In this document: positions 34,401-44,174 of the stretch, piece by piece
Position numbering within the stretch: position 1 is the stretch's first letter
Layout: each line of letters begins with the position of its first letter
Source of the DNA: Cyanophora paradoxa
Lineage: Eukaryota; Glaucocystophyceae; Cyanophorales; Cyanophoraceae
Assembly: GCA_004431415.1 (NCBI GenBank)
Contig: QPMI01000655.1
Span: 186,001-250,000 of the forward strand
Direction: 5' to 3'
Length of the DNA: 64,000 bases
Position numbers and translations under genes: made by a program
The notes under the pieces: model-generated
Told to the model about the DNA's origin: nothing
Seen by the model: only the letters and a program-made list of their open reading frames with translations
Database searches by the model: none

Positions 34401-37158
34401 CCCACTCCTCCGCCCCCGCCGCCGCCGCTTGGGCAGGGGCGGGCGACGAGGAGCGGGACCCGGCAGCGAGGTCGAAGAGAGAGGCGGGGAGGAGGACGCC
34501 CGGGGCCGGCGCCGGCGAGGCGCGCCCGTCGGAGGCCGGCCCGTGGATGGTTGTCGAGGGCCGCGGCGAGAAGCGCCCGCTGCCTTCGTGTTCTTCTTCC
34601 AGTTCGAGGCTGCCCCGCCGCGCAGGCGCCTCGGGCGGCGGCGGCAGCAGCGTGGCGGCGGCGCCGGGGCCGGGGCGGGGGGCGCGGCGGCGGGTCTTGA
34701 GGCGGACGGTGAAGGGCGGCACGTTCTCGAGCGCCTCGATCATCTCGAGGGCCGTGTCGGCCGCCGCCTCCACGTGCTGCGGGATCGGGAAGGGCAGCCC
34801 CGAGACCGCCATGTACGCGTCTGCCGCCGGGGGGTGTCAGAGCCCCAACGCGGCGCCGCCCCGGCCGGCGGTCTCGGGATATCGATGGTCTCACCCCCGA
34901 TGGTCTTGATCTGGGCGCAGGGGGCCGGTCAGGGCGGGGCGAGGGGCCGGGGCCGGGCGGCGGGGGGGCGGGGGCGCCTTCTCGAGGCCGTGGCGCTCGC
35001 AGATGGCGTCGAAGCGGGAGAAGATGTCGTTGAGGGTCTGCACGAGCACGCGCGGGTCCAGCCTCTCGCTGATCGTCTGCGCCCCGCCCCCGCGCTCCAG
35101 CCGGCCCGGCGGGCGGGGCCCCGCGGGGCGCGGGGCGGGGGCGGGCGGGGCCGCACGGTGAAGCCGACGATGTCGGCGAAGACGATGGCGACCTCCTCGT
35201 AGCGCGTGGCGAGCTCGAGCACCGGCCGCTCCTCCAGCAGCTCCTTCACCACGGGCGCCGGCAGGATGTTCAGCAGCAGCGACTGGTACCGGCTCTTCGT
35301 GTCCTCCAGCTCCTGCACCGCCCGCCGCCGCTCGCTCGCGTCCCGGATGCTCCCCACGAAGAGCCGCTCGCCCCCGACCCGCGCCTCCGCCACCGAGAGC
35401 TCGATCGCTGCCCCGCCGCCCCGTCGGCCGCCGCCGGGGCGGGGCGGGGCGGGGCGGGCGGGCGGACGGAAGGGGGAGCCGTCGCGGCGGACGGCGGTCG
35501 TCTCGCGCAGGCGGCCGACGACGCGCGCCTCGCCCGTCTGCAGGTACCGCTTCACCGCCTTGTGGCTGCCCGCCCTGCCCTCAGCGCCCCGGCCCCGCCC
35601 CGCCCGCCGCGGGGCGCACTGGATGGAGCCGTAGAGCTTGCTCATGAGCATCTCGACCTTGCTCCCGATGGCCTCCTCGGCCGTCCAGCCGAACATGGCC
35701 TGGGCGCTCCGGTTGAAGGCGGTGATCTGGGGCGGGTCAGGCGGGGCGGGCGGGGGCGGGGGGGCGGGGCGGGCCGTGGAGTTGGCGGTCATGACGATGA
35801 CGGCGTCGTTCGCCTGCTCCATGAAGACGCTCACGCGCGGGTCCGCCCCCTTCCACCCCGCCTCCCGCAGCTGCAGCAGCAGCAGCCCCCTCGATCCCGA
35901 CCCCCGCCGCGCCACCCCCGAGCCCCCGCCCGCCCCCGTCGCCGGCCCGAGCGCGTCCCCGGTCGCCGCGTCCGTCGGGAGGCGGCAGGCGCGCATCTCG
36001 GCGAGGAAAGTTGTCCCGTCGGCGCGGCGGCACACGCTGTCCATCTCGACAGCCCGCCGCCGCCGCCGCCGCCGCGGGCGCCCGCCGCCGCCCTCGAGAT
36101 CGTGATCGGGCCCGGCTGCATGCTCTCCCACTTCCGCCATCAGAACCGCCGGCGAGAGCTTCGGCAGCAGCGCAGAGAGGTTCGCCGGCGGCTGCGGCGC
36201 GGCGCGGCGCGGCGCGGCTCGGCGCTGGGCGCGAGGGGGCGGGGCGAGGGGGCGCACCGGGGCGGGGGCCTCCGGCACCCCGAAGAGCTTGCGCGCCACC
36301 TGCGGCCGGCGGGCGCTCGGGGCGGCCCCGGGCGGAGCGCGGGCGGACGGCGCACGTCGTTCATGCGCGTAACGGCGCCGGCCTCGGTGACGCACAGGTA
36401 GGCCGCGCCCTGCGCCGCGCGGCCCGTGAGCCCGGCCGGCGGGGCGGGGCGGGGCGGGGAGGGCGGGGCGGGGCGGGGCGGGGGTGGTGGCGGGGGGGTC
36501 GGGCCTGGAAGGCGAAGAGGGCGTCGAAGTGCTCGCGCCAGGCGGCGAGGGCGGCGGCGGCGGCCTCCCACGCGGCCCGCAGCTCCGCCACCTCGTCCCG
36601 CAGCCACGCCCCCGCCGACGCCGCCCCGGCCGGCCCCGCCGGCGCCAGCGAAGGGCGGCGGTCGATGGCGGCGAGGAGGGCGGGGAGGGGCCCCGCGGCG
36701 CCGGCCCCGGGGCGGGCGGCGGCTGCGAGGAGGCGGCGCAGCGGCCGCACGGAGAGCAGGTGGAGGGCGGCGGCGGCGGCGGCCACGGCAAGGAGCATGG
36801 CGGCGCAGGCGGCTGCGAGGAGGCCGCGCGCCGGCGGCGGCAGCGGGTCGGGACCCAGCAGCACCGCCAGCACGCACGCCAGCGCTGCCGACTGCACCGC
36901 CGCCAGCACCGCCACCGGCACCGCCGCGCCCCGCGAGAGGCCCCCGCCCGAGCCCGATCCCGCGCCCCCGGCGTCGAGCTCCGCTGGGTCATCGGGCCCG
37001 GGGGCATATGATCCTGAGCGCGTGCCGGCGACGCCGCGCGAGGCGGCCCGTGAGGCGCCGGCCGCGGCGAATGGCGCCGCCGGCACGGGCGCGGGGGCCA
37101 GGCTGTGCAGCGAAGCGGGGCCTTCTGGCACCACCCCGTGCTCCCTTCCGACCTTCAT
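31455..37158 (-). CDS. PAS-domain class III adenylyl cyclase, copy 2
   Basis: Paralogue of the plus-strand cyclase, facing it tail to tail. The ATG at 37158 gives a different first 60 residues or so; similarity starts at LSRGAAVPVAVLAAVQSAAL (TM1, near 36,930) and continues through TM2, PAS (ITAFNRSAQAMFGW near 35,710), the LLLNILPAPVVKELLEE helix and the catalytic domain with FADIVGFT, DAYMAVSGLPF, YDVWSDAVNVASRME (near 34,200) and VKGKGPMETFFLVGR. All catalytic positions are intact. Linkers after the cyclase domain differ from copy 1, including an acidic EEEEEEE run near 32,935. The shared C-terminal block ends at AFAGPL; after it the two proteins are unrelated, and here the stop is at 31455. 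Spliced like copy 1. Confidence 0.8.
31610..36970. repeat. Right arm of the ~5.3 kb inverted duplication
   Basis: Reverse-complement partner of 25,160-30,490. Introns are almost the same as in the left arm, including the C-rich intron after the FADIVGFT exon and the one containing GAGACCATCGATATCCCGAG. Divergence is concentrated in linker exons. Confidence 0.85.
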
Positions 37159-38211
37159 CGCCCGGCTGTGGCGACGGGAGGGGATGTCGCGCAAGCTCCT
37201 GTCGCAAGCTCGAGCTCCTGGGTTCGCTGCGGACGGTGGCGGGGCCGAAACTAGTGCGTGGGCAGCTGCAGCATCACCGCCTTTCAGGCCCGCAGAAAGT
37301 GCCGCGCGCCGCCAGCAAATGCATACGCGCTACCCTACTGGGCCTAGTACCGAGCGGCCGCGCCACTGGGCAGCTGGCGCCGGTAAAGCTCAAGCTTGCC
37401 GCATGCGTACGCGTACTGCAGTATATACACGCCGCGTTACTAATTTAGCTAAGTTACCTGCAGGCTAGGCTGCAGCTGCAGCTGCCGACGTGCCGCATGC
37501 AAATTTTGGAAGCCGAACTTCGGAAGAACAGACTCTGCCAGGCTCTCCGAGGTCCCGCGGGGCGGCACCCGGCGCCGCGGCGCCGCCGAGGTCCCGCGGC
37601 GCTGCCATGCTAAACAGACTCACAGATCTAGATTCTAGAGTCTAGACAGGCTGTCGGAGGCCGACGGAGGGTCGACGGAGGCTGGCCCCGGGGGGTACCG
37701 GTAAAGTTTACACGCGCCGTTCGCGCGGCGGTACGAACGGTGCACGTGACGTCGACGTCGACAGATCTAGGATCATCTAGCTTATAGAGCGACGGATCGG
37801 AGATCTATTTTTAGAGCGTAAGCGGCACTGAGCGCTAGCGGACCAACTGGTAAAACTACTTAGTATTGTGCCCTATAGCTACTAGTAGTTTGAAAGTACT
37901 CTCCGAGTTCGGTGAATGGGGATACACTAATCTTGCGACGGGTACAGTGCATGCTCAGCAAGATCAAGCTGCAAAAGCTTGAAGAGAAGCGCATCAGCAC
38001 GCGTACGTACGTACTGCGGCATCGATAACGATCACTTCGAGCCCATGGCCAGGCCTAGGTCTGCAACATCAACCCGGCGAGGCTCAGCGCAGCAGCTGGC
38101 AGCGAATCCGTCCGCGTAGCGGCTTAAGCTTCGAATTCGCAGCGGCAGCGCGTCGTGCACGTGGCCGTGGCCGGACAGCGGAGCAGCGTACGCCCACGCG
38201 CGCAGAGCTTG
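37159..38211. other. Intergenic region between divergent genes
   Basis: About 1 kb separates the copy 2 cyclase start from the proposed polycystin start. GC content falls between about 37,440 and 38,050. Short palindromes are common (GACGTCGACGTCGAC near 37,750). No coding frame is convincing. Promoters for both flanking genes are expected here. Confidence 0.4.
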
Positions 38212-41200
38212 ATGTACGAGCAAGGGGAGGGCTCGGCTGCGGGGCACGTGTTCCGGCGCGCCTCCGTGTCCTCCGCGCGGCATGGATACGCGCGCATGCA
38301 GCTCCGGGAGCTGGAGCTGCAGGTGGAGGAAGTTCGCGCCGCCTCGACGCACGCGCCTGTGCACCCGATCGGCGCCGACTCGTACTGTGCACCCCGTGCG
38401 CGCCGTGGGTCCGGATCCGGAGGGGACGGGGAGGGCGACTCGATCCGCCTCGGCGAGGCCCTCAAGGCGCGCGCGCGGTCGCGACCCTTGAGATCGCGGC
38501 GCAGCGCCTCGCCGCCGCCCCAAGCTTCTCGAGCTTATGCCTGGGCCTGCACGTGAACGCCCGCATGCGCAGGCGCTGCACAAAGAGCGCGAGAACGTGC
38601 GTCGCTACGGCGCTCTGGCCGCGTTCGGCGTCTTCTACGCGGTCCGCTCTCACTACGAATCCCCCCCTTGGTCCTTCTCCTCTCGTATGCCTTGTCTGAC
38701 CCCCACCAGATTTACCTCGTCGTTCTTTTCCTCCAGCGGGACACGCGCGCCGCCTGGGAAGTGCAGGTCTGCTCTGGATCAGAATTCGAAGCTCTAGATC
38801 TTCTCCTCGCGATCGCCCGGGGCGGGGGCCGGCGAGTGCGCGTGCGAGCGTGGTTGCGAGCGCCTCGCAGAGCTCGATCACGCGGGACATCGAGGCGGCG
38901 GGGCTCGCCGAGGTGAAGGACCCGCCCGACTTCCTCGCCTGGCTCGAGGGCCCCTTCCGGGACCTCGCCCTCCGCGGCTCCGGCGGCACCGTCGCCCGCC
39001 ACAACCGCCTCATCGTACAGCCCCTCATCCTCCAGGTCTCCGTCCCGTACCCCCTTCGAGCTCGCTCTCGAATGTACCCCCGACGCCGCGCCCCGCCCCT
39101 GGCAGGAAAGGCACGCGCCAGAGCGGTGCAAGGGCCAGCCCCGCTTCGACAGGGCGAGTACCCCTCGGCGCCTTGAGCCCGTACCCCGACCCCCGCCACA
39201 GGTGTACCCTGAGTGCTTTACGGGGCCGACGATCGTGGAGCCGCGGCCGCCGGCGCTGGACCTGGACTATGCGGACCCGGTCAACGCCGCCGCCGGCAAT
39301 CAGCTTCTGTGCGGGCCCCTCGAGCCCTCTGGCCCACTAGAGCCTTGGATTCCTGACTCGAGACACGCACATGCACAGGAGAATCACGCGGACGATGTTC
39401 GACCTGCCCGGGGAGAAGCTGCCCGACCCCGCGGAAGCGAAGCAGGAGAAGGTCAGCGAGGCGGCTTCGCCGAGCAACAGGACGGCGGGGGCGGAGGAGG
39501 GGCCGGCGCCGACGCGGGAAGAGGCGTTCTACGCGGCCTTCATGCTCGGCCTCGCCGAGGAGTTCGTGTTCCTTTTCGGAGGGCGCAGCGTGCGCCGTGC
39601 ACGCGCGAGCCCGACCGCGACGCTGACCGCCTCTGGTCCGCAGCATCACGAGGGCGGGGCGCGACTCGGGCTCCTTCGCGGGCGTCGAGATCAGTGCGCT
39701 GCGCTGCACCTGCCGTCCGAGCGCTGGGGAGCCTTAAGATGGGAAGATCTAGAGCCCGAGAGTCCTCAGGGCGAGGCGTAGGCTTGGGGTCTTCTCTGAG
39801 AGGAGGGGGTCGGGGGCGGGGGCAGTCGGGGCGCTGGACGCGCTGAACGGGACGCGGGCCACCTTCCTCGCCGACGTCGAGCTCGTCCGGGTCCGACCTC
39901 CAGCCCAGCGCCCCCTAGGCGCCCCGCCCCTCCGCCCCCGCCCCCTCCAGCTTCCCCGCGCCCCCAGTTCCTCGGCTTCGTCGGGCGCAACACCCGCTCC
40001 ATCTCCGTCAAGTTCGGTCAGCGGCTCCGGAAATCGCGATCGATGCGGACCCCCGGCAGCGTGCACGCTCGAGCCTTCTTCACGACTGACTGGCTGTCGG
40101 TGGCTCGCCAGCGGCGTACAACGGGCACGTGCGGATGGCGTCGGTGGCGGAGGCGAAGATCGAGGCGGCGTACACGGGCAGCGTCGCCCCCTCCGTCTCC
40201 GTCAACGTCTTCCGCGCCGAGCTGTCCGCCCCGCCCTCATTCGAGGGATCCCCTCCGCCTCTCGCCCCCGCTCTCGCTCACGCTTCGAGCTCTCGCAGGT
40301 ACTCGCAGCCCCTCGACTGGTTCCGCCTCGTGCGCCGCTGCGCATCTCCCCTCCGACCCCCCTTAGCTCCCCGGCCACCGTGCCATCAAGCTTGCATTTG
40401 ACGGCCATCGAGCTGATCATGAAGTGCGCGCGTGCGTTCGGACAGGCGCTGGAGATCGTCGTTGTCTTGGGAGTCGCCGTCCGGTGCGCCCCCTTCCCCT
40501 CAGCTCCGCTCTCAGCCCGAGAAGCCGCCGCGGCCGCCTGCGCAGGCTCGTCGCCACGGCCCGCGACCTCCTCCGGCAGCGCTGCAAGGCGAGCAAGACT
40601 TTCAGGCGAGGGGCCCTGAAAGCGGTGCGCCTGCGCCTGCCTGTCTCACAGAGCCGGCGACCATCATGAGCTGGAGCTGACCATGAAGCGGGGCAGTTGC
40701 TTGTGGGGCTGGCCGACCAGCTCGTCTTCGCGGCCGCCATCGGCCTCTGGGGCGCCGTCGTCGCCGCCACCTCCTCTCTCCCTTCCCCGCGCCCCGACGT
40801 GAGCCCAGTCCCGCCCCCTCCCCCCCCCCCCCTGCCCCCCCCCCCCCTCCTCTCCCTCCCCCCTCTTCTCTCCCTGCCCCGCCTCCCCCCCCCCCCCCCC
40901 CCCCCCCCGGGCCCGCCCCCCTACTCTGAAATATTTCGCAGGTGGGACAGAGCGGGTCCACCGACGAGGGGATACAAGCCATCGGCGTGCGCCCGCCTCG
41001 ACCCGCTCCGCTTCTGAATCCAAAGAAGCGCCCGACGCTCGCTCGCGATGGGCGCAGCGGCTCTACAGGGACTGCGACCGCGCGGCGTCCCTCTTCAGAG
41101 CCTACCACGTCGTCAGCTCGATCAGTGCGCCTAGACCTTCAAGGGTTTTAATTAGTTATAATTAGACCAGAGCCTCGGGGCTCGTGATTCCGAAGTACAG

Positions 41201-42101
41201 CTAACCAATGACGTCGCTCGCGCGCGGCATTCGAAGACATCTTCCTGGGACTGCTGCGCCTCTACGGCCTGCTGCACTTCCAGGACCGCATGGGCGTCCT
41301 CACCCGCACCCTCGCCCGGGTCACCCGCCCACCGAGCCCCGGAGCCCCTCGAGCTCTTGGTCGGCCAGCTGACCCCGCCCCAGGGCGCCACTGACATGAT
41401 GCACCTCGGCGCCCTCATCCTCGTCACCCTCATCGTGCGCGCCTTCGCTTTCTGCGTGTAATTTCAATGTGCGTGGCGGGCGCCGAATACCCGTCCTTGA
41501 CGCATTCGAATTCCCGCAGGCTTTCGGTGCCCCGCTCTGCACGATCCCTGATGATCGTGATCGACCTGCCGGTGATCGTGATCATGACTGACGTGACCGC
41601 GCGCTCTTCCTCGCTCTTCTCGCAGCCGCAATGGTAGACGCCGAACCGCCGCTGCTAAATGCAACGAATCTCTGCCCGTCTAACTTTAGTAAGAGACACC
41701 TTTTCAGGGCACCCTCATGTTCGGGACCTACGACGTTTATTTCTCGGACCTGGTGCCCTCAAATCATAACCTTTGCACTCGCTTTTTCCCGCGATCGCTG
41801 ACCGCGTCCCCAGGGATGGTCCCTCGCGACCCTCAGCGAGTACCTCCTCCTCATGGACATGTTCAACCTGGAGGGGTACGCCGCTTCATGATTCGAAACG
41901 CTGCCGTTATTCAACGTCCGATGCATACGCACATGGCCTGCAGAATCGTGGTCAAGGAGATCGCCCTGCAGATCATCGTGCGCCCGGTCGCGACTTCAGC
42001 TTTCCCACTTCTCTTCAATCTCCTGCTTGATCTTGATCTCGCACCCGCGCCAGTTCCAGTGGGTGTTCGCCTTCATCGCGACCTACATGCTCGTCAACTT
42101 G
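38212..42101 (+). CDS. Polycystin (PKD2/TRPP-like) cation channel, interrupted at its 3' end by the viral insert
   Basis: PKD2-type proteins are six-helix cation channels with a large extracellular domain after helix 1, often ciliary. Recognisable exons in order: VKDPPDFLAWLEGPFRDLAL with TVARHNRLIVQP (38,910-39,030), NTRSISVKF (39,990) joined to AYNGHVRMASVAEAKIEAAY (40,115-40,175), SQPLDWFRLV (40,310), a hydrophobic segment ALEIVVVLGVAV (40,450), LADQLVFAAAIGLWGAVVAA (40,710), WAQRLYRDCDRAASLFRAYH (41,050), LLRLYGLLHFQDRMGVLTRTL (41,250; last residues omitted), LMFGTYDVYFSDL (41,720), SLATLSEYLLLMDMF (41,825) and the last helix FAFIATYMLVNL ending at 42101 before GT. The order and spacing follow PKD2 from the polycystin domain to S6. 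The start at 38212 and the first exons are tentative. The usual C-terminal part after S6 is missing; the viral junction follows at once. Confidence 0.65.
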
Positions 42102-42111
42102 GTCCGTACCC

Positions 42112-42188
42112 CACACATAGGGATACCCCTGATCCAAGCCCTCCGGCCTTCGGCCTACAGGCTTGGATCAGGGGTATCCCTATGTGTG
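42112..42188. repeat. Perfect 29-bp hairpin at the host-virus junction
   Basis: Positions 42112-42140 are perfectly complementary to 42160-42188. The 19-nt loop itself contains GGCCTTCGGCC, which can fold. The arms begin CACACATAGGGATACCCC. The hairpin starts 10 bases after the last host exon. Confidence 0.9.
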
Positions 42189-42310
42189 CGCGTTTCAGGT
42201 ACTAGGGTAGTAAGCATTTATTTCAGGTCTTAGGGTATTAATCATGTCTTTTTGGCACCAGTATGTTGGCCGCCTCTGGGGTATTAGAAGCTTGGATTCG
42301 GCACCAATTA

Positions 42311-42401
42311 GGCAGGAGAGGCAGGAGGGTTATTTGTAAACTTTCCTATGGATTCCCCTCTTGTGTGGGATTTTACATATAACCCTCCTGCCTCTCCTGC
42401 C
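42311..42401. repeat. 30-bp inverted repeat near the left end of the provirus
   Basis: Arm 42311-42340 (begins GGCAGGAGAGGCAGGAGGG) pairs with 42372-42401 with one mismatch across a 31-nt spacer. It lies between the junction hairpin and the G-rich direct repeat. Confidence 0.85.
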
Positions 42402-42410
42402 TCTATCCAT

Positions 42411-42786
42411 AATTAAGACTGCCAACCATCTCTTCATTTCTTTACGTTTTCTCTTAAAGAGATATCTTGAATAGTCAGGGGATGGAAGGGGAATGGGAGT
42501 GTCTGGTAAAAGGGTGGTTTGAGGGATGGCAGGGGGATGGGATGGATGGCGGAGGGGATGGCAGGGGGATGGAGGGATGGCAGAGGGGATGGCAGGGGAT
42601 GGGAAAATGTATGAAATTTGGTTGATTTGTGACGATATCTGGTCAGGGGATGGGAGGGGGATGGGACTCAGTCAGGGGATGGGACTTTTCTCAGAAAACA
42701 AATTTTGTTTTTGTTTTTTGAAATTTTCTATTCGAGTACAAGGGGATGGGTTTCCCATCCCCTCATCCCCCCATCCTCCTCTCTGC
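42411..42786. repeat. Direct repeat copy 1, G-rich 3' flanking element
   Basis: It shares TTAAGACTGCC, GAGATATCTTGAATAGTCAGGG, a GGGGATGG-rich block, ATTTTGTTTTTGTTTTTTGA and the hairpin GGGGATGGG-TTT-CCCATCCCC (42742-42762) with 50,154-50,510 in the same orientation. It abuts the stop of the integrase gene. The G-rich and C-rich halves could fold into one large imperfect hairpin, suggesting a 3'-end processing or termination role (inference). Confidence 0.8.
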
Positions 42787-44174
42787 TCAAATCCTCCTCC
42801 TTGATCTCGTGGAAATTGCTGGAGCTTCATAGGTCTCCTTTGAATTCGAGAAATCTCTATACCACCTTACTGCCTCTGCTCCCCCTGCTAATCTCTCTGT
42901 TCCCGCCACCCTCAATCTCTCCAACTCTCTCCCTTGTTTCTTCTTCTTCCCTGCTCTGTCCTCCAATAATGGTTTATCTGGCACGTTTGGCGCCCTCTCA
43001 ATCCCCTCTCTGGCCAAAAGTCGCTCTGTTCTGGCCTCTTTCTTTGCCTCTTCAATGACATTTATTGATGGCGCCTCCAAGAACTCCACGGTTTCCACTT
43101 TCTGTAATTCGTAGTGGGCATAAAGTCGATCTATTAGTTTGCCAGAAATGTCCCTTAGTTTAAATTTGAACCCCTCCACTCCTTCTATTGTGAATATTTC
43201 GCGGCTCCAATTATTCCCTTGTTTGGCAAATGGGCTCTTCTCTATTTTAGTTCTCACGTGGCTCCCTGCTGGATAGTCTTTTAGATATTCAATTGACTTC
43301 ATGAATTTCTCGTTTTCTTTTCCGAGTATTAGAGGAACATGTACCTCTGTGGTCTCTGCTGGTTTCATCCCGTTGCTGAGTGGATGGTATTATTGTAGTT
43401 GTAGGCAAAATCTTGGAGCTTGTCGAAAAACTTTACAGTATTATTCGCTATACAATACGAGTTAATTAGCTTCTTTATTGTGCGATTAAAGGCTTCTATT
43501 CGGCCTTGGCTATTGTGATCTCCAACCTGCGAAACTTGGTGCTCAATCATCTGGGTTTCTAAATGGTCTTTAAATACCTTGTTCAGGAATTCGCTCCCAG
43601 CATCACTTTGTATCTTCACAATTGGACGAGGGACTTGTTGCTCAAGCTCCTTAAATGCGTTCAATGTGCTTTCTGCTGTCTTTCCCCTCATGGGAATTAT
43701 AAAGCCCAGTCTGGTGGTATTTTCTACAGCTGTGAGGAACGTGTTGTAGCCTTGATTCTGTTTGCTGTACGAAGGATAAAAGATTAGGTCTATGGCATAG
43801 CAGTCGAGTGGCTGTCTTATTGGGATATAGGCAGTCTTCTTGGCAGATGGGAGGGGTTTATTTATCTGGTTGATTTCTTGGGCATCATAGAATCTACGGA
43901 TTGTCTTTCTTGGCACATCTGGAAGCTCTTTGGCCAATGAAGCAAGGCCTTTAAATCCTACCTTGGTGTCATAGAATGTCCTTGCTAAGGGATCCAAGTG
44001 AGGCACAGCAATGGCAGTTGGGATATCCGCAGGAACTAAAGCTTTGAGGTCACTCTTTTTCTGAATGCGACCCCTCTCTCCTCTTGAGGGATTGGGATTG
44101 GCAATATACTCACATCGTACTCTGTTTGTCTGCGTGTGATCTTTGATGACATCTATATTGGGATTAGAAAGCAA
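42787..44174 (-). CDS. Retroviral-type (rve) integrase with chromo-like C-terminus, one frame break
   Basis: It would insert the viral DNA into the host genome. The upstream frame (44174-43365) holds the rve core with the D,D-35-E type triad: Asp in CYAIDLIFYP, Asp in VKIQSDAGSEF, Glu in GRIEAFNRTIKK. The downstream frame (43368-42787) continues as the chromo/SH3-like tail seen in Polinton integrases (DYPAGSHVRTKIEKSPFAK, then KLRDISGKLIDRLYAHYELQ). The frames meet at 43365-43368 in an ATGA overlap within a GGGATGA context, as expected after loss of one base from a G run. No ATG precedes the core: the frame opens at a TTG inside the end of the polymerase gene, so the true start is unclear and read-through from the polymerase is possible. 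Confidence 0.85.

Noticed and set aside
38032-38583. 183-codon minus frame upstream of the polycystin gene
   Set aside because: No recognisable domain, Arg/Ser-rich, and it overlaps the more plausible plus-strand first exon.
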